Positions 10,054 through 21,742 are shown, numbered from the stretch's first letter. The stretch: DNA of 64,000 nucleotides from Apricaphanius iberus (GCA_028564705.1 JAPXFQ010002422.1:186001-250000); one strand, 5' to 3'. The notes: generated by a model from the letters alone, not told the origin. Made by a program: numbers and translations.

Positions 10054-12975
10054 TGTTACACCAAAATCTGTGACCCATCAGAATTTGTGACCATAGGGGG
10101 CAGTAGTGTTGATTTCTCTGCATGGATGTCTTGAACACGAGGAAGAAGAAGAACACTTACGTAAACTGCGTAAGCACCGATTCATGGGAGATTGAATAAA
10201 CTTTATGGATTCTCTTAAACACACAATAACTATGGAAAGTTTCTGGTTTTGTATTTAAAGATGAAGGTATTTGAGACCAATCTTGTCTTGTTGCCTGTAG
10301 TATGAATATGTAAAACCCCCTGTCCCCGCTGTTTAATAAATCCGTAAAAAATTTATAATGATCTCAGGTGTTTTTCGTGGAAGAGGGAACGGGTTCAGAT
10401 AATGTTTTAAAGAGTTCGTCTGCTTTCTACAATCAGTAAACACCTCATAACAACTCATAATTTTAGTTATAGCTCAGTTTAAATTTTTTTGACACTTTTG
10501 TCTCCTCCTTACTACAATCTGAGCCTGTCTCTAATAATATGTGACCCGCTATTAACAAGGAAAACTCGCTTGGGTCAAAACTTATGTTGGCCATCGAAAT
10601 GGTGACCTTACTGTACAACACCTCTTAATATTATTTGTAAGCTTCAAGTTAAATGTTTATGACACTTTTGTCTCCTCCTTACTACAATCTCAGCTTATTT
10701 AGAATAATATGTGACCCTCTATTAGGCAGAAACTCGCTGGTCACAACTTATGATGACCATCAGAAATCATGACCTTACAGTAAACACCTCTTAATATTAT
10801 TATAGCTCAGTTTAAATGTTTTAAAAATGTCATTCTCCTCTTTACTACAATCTGAGCTGTTTTAGAATATGTGACCCTCTATTAGGCAGAAACTCGCTTG
10901 GTTCAAAATCTTATGATGGCCAATCAGAAATGGTGAACTTACTGTAAACACCTCCTTTATATTCATTGTAGCTCAGTTTAAATGTATTTCACACTTTTGT
11001 CTCCTCCTTACTACAAAATCTGAGCTGTATTAGAATAATATGTGGCCCTCTATTTAATAGAAACTAGCTGGGGCGTCACAACTTATGATGGCCATCAGAC
11101 AATGGTGATCCTTACTGTAAGAACACCTCTTTTAATATTATTGTTGCTCAGTTTAAATTTTTTCACCACTTTTCTTGTCTCCGCCTTTCAACCAATCGAG
11201 CTGTTTTAGAATAATATGTGACCCTACTATTAACAAGAAACTCGCTGCGTCCAAATTATGATGGCCATTCAGATATGGTGGACCTTACTGTAACCACCTC
11301 TTAATATTATTGTAGGCTCAGTTTAAATTATATCAACACTTCTGGTATCCTCCTTACTACAATCTGAGCTGTTTTAGAATAATATGTGACCCTCTATTAA
11401 CAAGAAACTCACTGGTCACAACTTATGATGGCCATCAGAGATGGTGACCTCATTATAAACACCTCATAATATTAGTTATAGCTCAGTTTAAATTTTTTTC
11501 ACACTTTTGTCTCCTCCTTACTCACAATCCTGGCTGTTTTAGAATAATATGTGACCCTCTATTAAAACAAGAAACTCGATGGTCACAACTTATGATGGCA
11601 TCAGAAATGGTTGACCTTAATGTAAACACCTCTTAATATTATTGTAGCTCAGTTTAAATTTTTTTCACACTTTTGTCTCCTCCTTACTACAATCTGAGCT
11701 GTTTTAGAATAATATGTGACCCTCTATTAACAAGAAACTCACTGGTCACAACTTATGATGGCCATCAGAAATGGTGACACTTTCTGAAAAACCTCTTAAT
11801 ATTATTGTAGCTCAAGTTTAATTTTTTTAACACTGTTTGCTCTCCTTCCTTACTACTATCTGAGCTGTTTATAGAATAATTATCTGTGACCCTCTATTAA
11901 TAAGAAACTCACGCGCGGTCAAAACATATGATGGCCATTCAGAAATGGTGACCTTACTGTAAACACCTCTTAATATTATTGTAGCTCACAGTTTATATTT
12001 TTTTTCACACTTTGGTCTCCTCCTTACTACAATCTGAGCTGTTTCTAGAATTAATCATGTGTCCCTCATATTAACAACAGAAACTCGCTGGTCACATCTT
12101 ATGATGGCCATCAGAAAATGTGACCTCGATGTAAATACAATTAAATAATATTATTGTAGCTCAGATTAAATTTTTGCACACTTTTGATCTCCTCCTTACT
12201 TCTATCTGAGCTGTTTTAGAATAATATGTGACCCTCTATTAACAAGAAACTCGCTGGTCACAACTTATGATGGCCATCAGAAATAGTGACCTTACTGTTA
12301 CCAACTCATAATATTAGTTATAGCTCAGTTTAAATGTTTTTCACACTTTTGTCTCCTCCTTACTACAATCTGAGCTTTTTTAGAATAATATGTGACCTCT
12401 ATTAACAACGAAACACTCGCTGGTCACAACTTCTGATGGCCTCAGAAATGGTGACCTTACTGTAAAACACCTCTTAATATTCACTTGTCAGGCTCAGTTT
12501 AAATATTTTTTTCACACTTAGTGTCTTCTCCTTATACAACTCTGAGCTGTTTTTTTAGAGAATTATATGTGACCCTATATTCATATAAGAACTCGCTAGG
12601 TCACCACTTATGTGGCCATCAGAGATCGATGACTCATTATAAACTACCTCATAATATTAGGTATCAGCTAGTTAAATTTTTTTAACACTTTTTCCTCTCC
12701 TTACTAAAAAACATAAAATACAAATCTGAGCTTTTTGAGATATAATATGGATGACCCTTATATTAACAAGGACACTCGTCTGGTCAACAACTTATGGATG
12801 GCCATCAGAAAGTAGTGACCTTTTCTGTTACCAACTCATAATATTAGTTATAGCTCAGTTTAAATGTTTTTCACACTTTTGTCTCCTCCTTACTACAATC
12901 TGAGCTTTTTTAGAATAATATGTGACCCTCTATTAACAAGAAACTCACTGTTCACAACTTCTGATGGCCATCATG
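10054..12975. repeat. Left terminal inverted repeat with tandem array
   Basis: The outer about 380 bp are unique sequence that pairs with 20,875-21,256. From about 10,430 to 12,975 follow about 15-16 tandem units of about 163 bp. Unit landmarks are 'ttaatattattgtagctcag', 'cacacttttgtctcctcctt', 'aatatgtgaccctctattaa' and 'acttatgatggccatcagaa'. Many units here carry scattered one- or few-base insertions and deletions. Confidence 0.92.
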
Positions 12976-13301
12976 ACTCGCTGTAGAGACACTTAAAGGG
13001 AAAAGTCGAAAGAAAAAGATCAGAAAAGGGGACCTGACGGTAAGTCAGTTTAAGTGGTCCCCCGACCAATTAAACCTTTTTAAATGTATAACTTTTTACA
13101 CAATTGTTAAACTTCAAACAAAAATATTAGTCAAAACCTTTATCCTGGATAGTGTTTCTTGGGGAGTAAAGCTTATTGATGCTGTTAATGGTTCACCAGT
13201 AGGTCACTTTGCAGACTGGATCCCAGTTGGGCTTCAGAAATTTAAACTGAAAGCATTTAGAGAATACATTTCCCATAAAAGGACACAACTTAAATCTTTA
13301 T
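12976..13301. other. Spacer between left array and transposase stop
   Basis: Presumed 3' untranslated region of the transposase gene; no frame or motif seen that would need another explanation. Confidence 0.4.
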
Positions 13302-16300
13302 TTAAATGCAAGCAAAACAGTTGTGTGCAGCTTTCACATCTGGCTTGCCAACACATTTACTGTGGAACCACCGCTCGCACTGGTCACACTGGATCTGAAA
13401 ATATCAAATTACATAGCATAAATGTTGGGTTAGTTATGATTCTGCATCAGAAGGTAGTATAGCCAAACAAATTTTCTGGCTAATTGAAGGTTAGTTATAT
13501 GTATTCGCCTACTGTCTCCGTAATACACTATATATTTTTTAGTTATCAGTAACTACACATTCATATTTCAAAGATGTTTCAACAAAGGGAATTGTATGTT
13601 CCGGTCAATAATGCATTTTCACCATTTTCTGACTGATCTAGAATTCCAACAGTCTTGCATTAGAATCTTTACAATCCTTACTTTCCTACAATCTTACCCA
13701 GTTAGTGGTGTCACAGTCACTCTCAGAATCCCTTTCTGCTTCTTTCTCCCCGCAGTGGTGGCAGAGCACACTGAGATCATCTGTTACAGATATGAAATCA
13801 TTCATTATGATTTAGAGTAATGACCGATATAAACTGGTACAAGTATACATAATTTAAACATTAGAAGACACTGTTCATAGGAGGCTGAGCGCAAGACCAA
13901 ACATTTGATTCATGGATGTGATTAAAGAGGACATGGAGTTAGTTGGTGTGAGTGAGGGCAGAGGATGTAGAGGAAAGAAGATAGTTCATGGGTGATTTTG
14001 GTTGTTAGACAATTTTTACATTGTGTTGTTGAACTAATCAGAGATCCAGTACTGGTTATATGGCTTGACAAAAAAAATTGTCCCACTGAAGCTGACTTTC
14101 CAAGCACTAAAATATATTTAGGTCCTTTACCAAGTGCAAGTTGTCAAAGACAATGATCTGCCATGAACGGGTGTTGTTGGCGGGTTCCTTGCTGGCTCCT
14201 GGGGAACTCAGTAGAGCAAGACCATCAAGGGAACCAGGGTGAGACACCTGGATGTAGGCAGTTAGAGGCTGGACAAATCTTTTAACACTGAACTCCAGCC
14301 GTATCATGCTTGGAAAGCCTTGACGAGCTGAATGCATCCTTATCCGTTATACAGACACCTGGTTTGGTCTGCTTCACTAAGAAGTGAAGCATGAGCAATG
14401 ACCACAACTAGTGTTGTGACCATTGTCAGTGTTCATTACTCTATGCACCTGATAACTATTACTAAAAGACTTGGTTTTGTATCTTGATAAGACACTGTGC
14501 TATATTACAATTGGTCTCAAATGTAAGACACTTTCCTAAAGACCATAGCATAAAGGTAAGGCATATAAAACCTTCTATGTTCTTTTTTCTAAACTTATAA
14601 ATATTATCGCTGTTGTTAATAGTGGTGCTATACTTAAGAACATAAAGCAAAAAAAGATACAATTTTATCATAACTTTTTCCGGTTTGGAATGTACATATA
14701 GATACAATCAAGATTTTCAAAAACAATATAGTACATTTTTTAAATACCTGTTTCTTTAAGTAGGGTAATTGCTACCTCCTCTCTGTAAGCCTCCACTACT
14801 TTGGCTGAGTTGTCAAACATCAGTGACTCCTCTGCCACCACTTTGTCAGCATACTGAAAATAAAGAATGAAAATGCATTACACAATACGTGCAATAAGCA
14901 TTGTACTTCTTAAATCTACAAAGTAATCACTTGATAGATCCATTGCTGAAATTTAACTCAAAAGCAAAAGTATCACTGAATGTTAAAAGTAATTTGAAAG
15001 GCAGTCCGCCCAAACACTTTAAAACATACTTTCAAGACAAAGATACCACATGATGTGGAGTCCTTCTGCAGACTATGTGGAACTGTGCTGGCTTTCCATC
15101 TGGATATTTTTGTAGTATTTTGTCTCATGAATGACCTTTGAAGGAAAAAGAAGACATGATCACTTCTATTGTCAGAAAATGTACATAAATCTATTGGCCT
15201 TCACATTAAGTAAAACAACTGTTACCTGGTTGACTCCAAACATTGTTTGATTTTTGAGACAGCATTTCCTGCTGGGTCCAAAATGAGACTCCTTTTTTCT
15301 TGTGGAAAGATTACCTATAAAACAGGAAAATAAATTAAAGTGACAGTTCATAGTAGAGTATGGCTTGATGTTTAGGGGTGTGTATAGTTAAGCATTGCAG
15401 GATGTGCAGTGTCACAGTATTCTTCTGATTATCTTTTTTTAAAGTACCTGTAATAAAAAAAGAGGAAACTCACCGTAAGTATCCAGTGGTTTGGCTCATG
15501 AACGGCCCCCAGAACCACATCAAACTGGGCAAGGTCACACTTAAAGAAAAAAAGGGTTCCACTTTACTAGCTTGCATTTATCAGCAATGTAAAATATAAA
15601 ATGACACATACCAAAATCGACATTGTTATGTTTTATCAACCAAACACTATTCTTACTTTCAGTCGTGTTTTTTTCTTATTCCATATGTCTGTCATGGCAT
15701 ATGAATCAATAAAGAGTGCCCTCTTTGCCCCTTTGACGTTATGTTTTTTAACAGTTGTATAAAGGTATGCATTTATAACCTGTAGGGAAGTACAATAATT
15801 GTTATAAGTCATCCATACTAACTTCGGGGTATTTCAAAGTGCAAAATCGGTGAAGAAAAAAATAAATTATCTTCCATAATAATAAAACCTACCTCACTCT
15901 CAAGTTCCATACCAGGACTTGTCCTGTTAATGTCCCAGTAAAACAGCTTGTATGGTCCAATTCTTGACAAAAGGACATGGACAGCTTTGCCTCTCCAAGC
16001 CTCTTTAATGTCTACCAAAATAAATTTAAAAATTACTTATTACACAGTGGTAATAACTAGTAAAAAACATATTTCATAAAAAACATAAAATTCCATTATG
16101 ACTAATCACAATACTTCTCATTAAGATGACCAACCAACACCAGTCATGTCCTCAATTTATATTGATATCTTTCAAAAATGTTTCACAAAAGTTGTACAGT
16201 AATCAATAGAGAAATTATTCTAATGTGCCTGTTGTGGTTAGATTGGGAAAACTCTTCAAATTTAACAAATTTGAAGAGAATATCATTTTACACTTTGAGT

Positions 16301-19300
16301 TATTTAACAGCAATTTTACTTTACAATATTTACAATCATTATCTACTTGGAAATATTAACTAAATATCAAAATTTTATAAGTTTTGCAAGGACAAAATAA
16401 TCTCTTTTAATTAACTCATCAACATTGGATCTCTTTTAGTGCCTCACATTTTTCTGCATTGCAATGGCTAACAGAAGGTTGAGCAGAAGTTTGGGCTGTG
16501 GTTGTCTGTGCTGTAGCAGCAGAAGGTGGTGCGGTGGAAGGAGAAAGTGGAGCTGTAGTTGGCAGTGCTGTGGCAGTAGAAGGTGGTGCTGCGGGAGCAG
16601 AAGGTGTTGGTGTGGTAGGAGAAGGTGGTGCTGTAGTTGGTGGTGCTGTAGTTGGCGGTGCTGTGGCAGTAGAAGGTGGTGCTGTAGTTGGCTGTGCTGT
16701 GGCAGTAGAAGGTGGTGCTGTAGTTGGCTGTGCTGTGGCAGTAGAAGGTGGTGCTGTAGTTGGCCGTGCTGTGGCAGTAGAAGGTGGTGCTGTAGTTGGC
16801 CGTGCTGTGGCAGTAAAAGGTGGTGCTGTAGTTGGCCGTGCTGTGGCAGTAAAAGGTGGTGCTGTAGTTGGCCGTGCTGTGGCAGTAAAAGGTGGTGCTG
16901 TAGTTGGCCGTGCTGTGGCAGTAGAAGGTGGTGCTGTAGTTGGCTGTGCTGTGGCAGTAGAAGGTGGTGCTGTAGTTGGCCGTGCTGTGGCAGTAGAAGG
17001 TGGTGCTGTAGTTGGCAGAGCTGTGGCAGTAGAAGCTGGTGCTGTGGGAGCAGAAGGTGGTGATATGGTTGTTTTGGTGCTGGTAAAGCTTACTGATTTG
17101 GAGGTAACAGAAGAAGAGATAGATACGGGTAGAGATTTGATCATCCTCCCTGGGATCCTTGGGGTCTCCTCTTGGTATCTCTTAAGGTGATCAATGTTGA
17201 TCTTGTTGATCATTTTCCCTTGGCTGTCAACAACATCAACGCTTTTCCCGTCAACTTTGGTTATGGTGTATGGACCCAGGAAGTCAGGGTCCATCTTTCC
17301 TCCTTTTCGTTGCTGACTTCTTATATTTTTCCTCCAAACCATATCCCCCACCTGGAACTGTTGTGGCTGTGCTTGTGAGAGAAGTCTTGCCCTTGTTCTT
17401 TGCTGAACTTTTTCCTGATTTCCTTGAATTACATTCAAAATCTCCTCCTGCCGCTGAATATCTATGGCCACCTCTTCCTCCAACAAAGATTCCTCAAATG
17501 ATCCATCGATCTTTAAAAATGAAAAAAACAACAGGATGATTATAGTATCTTTTATAACATTGCAACATACACCAAAGACTGTTTTCTTCTAAATATGCCA
17601 AAAGTAAAAAACTATATGTTGGACATAAAATAAAATTAAGATTTAAGTCAAGGTAACCTGAAAGTTCTCTGCCACCTCAGATGGATAACGTGCTTCTCGT
17701 CCAAACATCAGGTAGTAAGGAGAGAAGCGTGTTGTAAGCTGCTTCTTTGTGCGTAAACCAAACATCACAGCATCTAAGTAAAGATCCCAGTCACTGCCTT
17801 TATCTTGCACCAGTTTTGCCAGAGCTCTAAATAGTGATTTACAATATCAGAAATGTTACTGAACATCGATTTTGATTAGCATTTAACATAGACTCTCATA
17901 GAAATATGTATCTTAATCTATGTTTACCTTTGAATGGTGCCGTTGAGCCGTTCTACCAAACCATTGGTCTGAGGATGATATGGGGCACAGAGACTCCTTT
18001 TGATCCACAGAATTTCGCATACCTGAGTGTTGATCTGTTGGATAATACTATTAGTGCTAGTTGTGCTATTTGCTAGCATTCACGTGTTTGTTAAATTATT
18101 ATAAAATTATGCAATAAAACTTAAAGCTGGCATACATACATTGTTCACAAACTCCTTCCCTTGGTCGGTTAGGATTCTTTGTGGAACCTCAAACTGGTAG
18201 ACAAATTTCAAAATACATTCTGTGACCTCTGCAGCTGTTTTTGATGTAATTGCATAGGCCTGTGGCCATCTTGTGCAGTAATCAATAAGAACACAGATGT
18301 ATTGGTTTCCCTGGTTTGTTTTCACAAGCCTACCGATTAAATCCATACCAACAAGCTCAAATGGATGTTTTGTCTAAAGAAAGAAAGAACGAAAGAATGA
18401 ATGAAAGAAAGATCTAATTTTTAGTGAGGAAAAAAACAAATATTGATATGAAATTGTTTGTTTAAGTACAGTTAATATAAATTTTAATGACATAAGCTTT
18501 GCCTTTATGATCAAGATTTTGTTTTTACCTTAATAGGTTTGTAATCTGTACCAGCCTTGATATCACCCCTGTTTTGCTGACACGCAGTGCATTCTGATAC
18601 CTATGGAAGATAATACATTTTTAAGCCACACTTAGTCTTTATGATTGGTAATTCAAAGAATGCATGAATGAATGAATGTTAGAGATAGGCTGTTTAAGTA
18701 AAATATGTTAATCATCCACTTGAGCACATGCAGACAAACAACTATATGTGCTTAATAACTAAGTAGTTAGTTATGCCGTTGTAATGCTGTTTTGAAGGGC
18801 CAATACATAAAAAGGTAAAAAATTTAAATTAAATAAAAACTTGATAGAAAACCATTTAAAAATTGGAAAAAAAAACTAACTTACCCATTTATTGATGTCA
18901 TTTGACATCGATGGCCAATAAAACCTTTGAGAAATGGCATCTCTGGTTTTTATTTGGCCGCAGTGCGCACCCATCTCACTTGCGTGAAATTCCCTAAAAA
19001 TGGAGTCAGCCTCCGATGCCCCGCACACGACTTTGACTTTAAGCTCTTTGTCTGAGCCACTGTGTCGGATGTAATATAGCTGGTCATCTAAAAACAAATT
19101 CGGTGTTTGATGAAAATGTTGTTCGCTGGTAAATAGATGCATTTACATGTGAATGTTATTTATTTATTGCTTAATTACATGTCATGGGGCTAATACAGCT
19201 TACCTTCCACGCAAAAATTCCCCGCTCGTCTTCTTATTGTGTACCGCTGATATTTGTCGCAGTTGTCTGGAATTTTGCCATTCGATATGAAGTTAACCAA

Positions 19301-19324
19301 CTCCTCATATCTTTGTGGCTCCAT
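13302..19324 (-). CDS. Ginger1-like transposase: integrase + ULP1 protease + PHD finger
   Basis: Reconstructed exons (minus): 19,324-19,204; 19,087-18,885; 18,600-18,529; 18,373-18,140; 18,034-17,928; 17,826-17,658; 17,510-16,448; 16,011-15,893; 15,779-15,657; 15,539-15,474; 15,314-15,226; 15,135-15,030; 14,853-14,748; 13,780-13,698; 13,394-13,302. Phases agree throughout, giving 2,754 nt and about 917 residues with no internal stop. Integrase: H2C2 zinc finger (HASEMGAHCG, then ECTACQQ, about residues 80-115); catalytic Asp143 (GMDLIG), Asp202 (LTDQGKEF) and Glu238 (NGLVERLNG), spacing D-x35-E; GPY/F module (DFLGPYTI, about 380). Then a Pro/Thr/Ala-rich linker (about 430-650). ULP1/C48-type protease: His755 (EPNHW), Asp772 (ILDPAGN), Gln812 and Cys818 (QKDSTSCGIF). 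PHD finger: CHHC and CDQCERWFHSKC (about 866-915). The exon 7 donor (AAAT|gtgagg) is the least certain junction. It should act in the nucleus, cutting and joining element ends. Confidence 0.8.
16560..17060. repeat. 36-bp coding minisatellite in transposase linker
   Basis: The unit 'ggtggtgctgtagttggccg' plus 16 bases repeats about a dozen times in nearly perfect register. On the minus strand each unit codes for 12 residues (TTAPPSTATARP and close variants with Q for R or F for S). Because 36 is divisible by three, other frames and the opposite strand are also open, producing false frames at 16,464-17,063 and 16,498-17,190 on the plus strand. Confidence 0.95.
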
Positions 19325-19544
19325 CACTGATTTTATTAACTTTACAATGAGTCTGCGTCTTAGTCTTGAAATGTGATTAGTGCAGTAATAGACCTGAAAC
19401 GACTATATTGGGCAACTCCCCTCCCCACTCCCCAACTATTACCTGTGACTTGTTGTAAGACCTCTGATTGGTCAATGTCCCATTTCCATTGGTCTGTTTT
19501 TGAGGTGTTATGAAACACAGTTTTAACAAAATGTGTATTACTTA

Positions 19545-21256
19545 CTGTAAGGTCACCATTTCTGATGGCCATCATAAGTTGTGACCAGTGAGTTTCTTGT
19601 TAATAGAGGGTCACATATTATTCTAAAACAGCTCAGATTGTTGTAAGGAGGAGACAAAAGTGTGAAAAACATTTAAACTGAGCTATAACTAATATTATGA
19701 GTTGGTAACAGTAAGGTCACTATTTCTGATGGCCATCATAAGTTGTGACCAGCGAGTTTCTTGTTAATAGAGGGTCACATATTATTCTAAAACAGCTCAG
19801 ATTGTAGTAAGGAGGAGACAAAAGTGTGAAAAACATTTAAACTGAGCTATAACTAATATTATGAGTTGGTAACAGTAAGGTCACTATTTCTGAGGCCCAT
19901 CATAAGTTTCCAGTGGAGTCGGTTTTCTTGTTAATGAGGGGTTAATGAGAAAGCCAAAGGCTATCTCTGCTCTGCTGGAGGAGACAAACAGTTGATGAAA
20001 AAAATTTAAACTGAGTCTACAATAATATTAAGAGGTGTTTACAGTAAGGTCACCATTTCTGATGGCCATCATAAGTTGTGACCAGTGAGTTTCTTGTTAA
20101 TAGAGGGTCACATATTATTCTAAAACAGCTCAGATTGTAGTAAGGAGGAGACAAAAGTGTGAAAAAAATTTAAACTGAGCTACAATAATATTAAGAGGTG
20201 TTTACAGTAAGGTCACCATTTCTGATGGCCATCATAAGTTGTGACCAGCGAGTTTCTTGTTAATAGAGGGTTACATATTATTCTAAAACAGCTCAGATTG
20301 TTGTAAGGAGGAGACAAAAGTGTGAAAAACATTTAAACTGAGCTACAATAATATTAAGAGGTGTTTACAGTAAGGTACACCATTTCTGATGGCCACATCA
20401 TTTAAAAGTGTGACCCAACAAAGCATCTTATTAATAGAGGGTCACATATTATTCTAAAACAGCTCAGATTGTAGTAAGGAGGAGACAAAAGTGTGAAAAA
20501 AATTTAAACTGAGCTACAATAATATTAAGAGGTGTTTACAGTAAGGTCACCATTTCTGATGGCCATCATAAGTTGTGACCAGCGAGTTTCTTATTAATAG
20601 AGGGTCACATATTATTCTAAAACAGCTCAGATTGTAGTAAGGAGGAGACAAAAGTGTGAAAAAAATTTAAACTGAGCTACAATAATATTAAGAGGTGTTT
20701 ACAGTATGGTCACCATTTCTGATGGCCATCATAAGTTGTGACCAGCGAGTTTCTTGTTAATAGAGGGTCACATATTATTCTAAAACAGCTCAGATTGTAG
20801 TAAGGAGGAGACAAAAGTGTGAAAAAAATTTAAACTGAGCTACAATAATATTATGACGGAGTTTACTGATTGTAGAAAGCAGACAGAACTCTTGAAAACA
20901 TTATCGAACCCGTCCCTCTTCCACGAAAAACACCTGAGATCATTATAAATTTTTTACGGATTTATTAAACAGCGGCAGGGGGTTTACATATTCAGACTAC
21001 AGGCTACACAGACATGATGGTTCGTCAAATACCTTTCATCTTTAAATACAAAACAGAAACTTTCCAAGTTATTGTGATGTTTAGAGAAGCCATAAAGTTT
21101 ATTCAATCTCCCATGAATCGGTGCTTACGCAGTTTACGTAAGTGTTCTTCTTCTTCCTCGTGTTCAAGACATCCATGCAGAGAAAATCACACTACTACAC
21201 ATATCTGGCCCCCCTATGGTCACAAATTCTGATGGGTCACAGATTTTGGTGTAACA
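19545..21256. repeat. Right terminal inverted repeat with tandem array
   Basis: About eight tandem units of about 163 bp (19,545-20,870), inverse to the left array, are followed by about 385 bp of outer sequence matching 10,054-10,430 in inverted orientation. Most units are nearly identical. One unit (about 19,880-20,020) is rearranged and holds foreign-looking bases ('gaaagccaaaggctatctct'). Confidence 0.92.
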
Positions 21257-21490
21257 CCGGAAATGGAGAAGGGGAAAAAAACAACAACCGATTCAACCAA
21301 ACGTTCGGTTTACTTCTGATAAAAACATATCTAAAACAGCGAAACAACAAACGAAAAGTAGCGACGCGGGAGGATACACCCGGGAAGTGTTTAAACGTGA
21401 CGAACAGAGGGGAGCCGAGCGTCACACGAGAATCGGGGTTGGACGTTAGCGACACCGCCATATTGTGAGTGGCACAGACTAGAAACTCTT
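21257..21490 (-). promoter_or_regulatory. Possible displaced taf1d promoter
   Basis: This GC-richer block directly beyond the transposon holds ETS-like sites (CCGGAAAT at the junction, GGGAAGTG near 21,382) and a YY1-like 'gccatattg' near 21,457. Such sites are usual in TATA-less housekeeping promoters. If the transposon were removed, this block would sit directly upstream of the taf1d start codon. The assignment is inference from position and motifs. Confidence 0.4.
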
Positions 21491-21740
21491 CAAGCTGATT
21501 AATCATAATGGGGGGAAAAAGCTACGTGAATATGTTTGCTAATGTTTTCTTGATATTTTTGTACGATATTTTTCTTGACAATAAATCTCAAAGTGTTTGT
21601 CCGACTGAATTAAGTTGATTAAATGGTCACAGCGGATGGATGCAGAGATGTTCTGCTGCAATTTTAAGCCTACATTCTTATATATCCTGAAAGAGCTTCT
21701 GGTGCATCTTGGTCACCTCTCAACGGTGGAATACATGGTG

Positions 21741-21742
<2 letters not shown>

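Larger units (their letters stand above)
10054..21256 (-). mobile_element. Ginger1-type DNA transposon, about 11.2 kb, near-complete
   Basis: Both ends read TGTTACACCAAAATCTGTGA inward, and several hundred bp inward from each end match in inverted orientation. There is no LTR, reverse transcriptase, RNase H or aspartic protease, and no DNA polymerase B, so it is neither a gypsy retrotransposon nor a Maverick/Polinton. Between the inverted repeats is one spliced gene (13,302-19,324, minus) coding for a gypsy-type integrase plus ULP1 protease plus PHD finger. That combination is known for Ginger1 DNA transposons. Candidate 4-bp target copies are CAGG and CCGG. The outermost 11 bases of the match, GGTGTTACACC, form a palindrome. 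It is inserted between taf1d and the direction of c11orf54. The reading frame is open throughout, so it may be young. Confidence 0.85.

Noticed and set aside
10430..12975. CRISPR-like regular repeats
   Set aside because: Units are about 163 bp, directly adjacent with no variable spacers, and lie in a eukaryotic transposon end.
16464..17190. Two long plus-strand frames (199 and 230 codons) with Cys/Trp- or Gly/Val/Ala-rich repeats
   Set aside because: They are mirror frames of the 36-bp minisatellite; the minus-strand frame continues directly from the GPY/F module of the integrase.
18023..18034. Integrase core with a shortened D-x31-E spacing
   Set aside because: An alternative acceptor 12 nt upstream (CCAACAG|ATCAAC) restores the family-typical D-x35-E spacing, so the shorter exon was a wrong acceptor choice.
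13302..19324. Gypsy LTR retrotransposon or Maverick/Polinton
   Set aside because: No LTRs, reverse transcriptase, RNase H or aspartic protease, and no DNA polymerase B, ATPase or capsid genes; only an integrase-like gene within inverted repeats.
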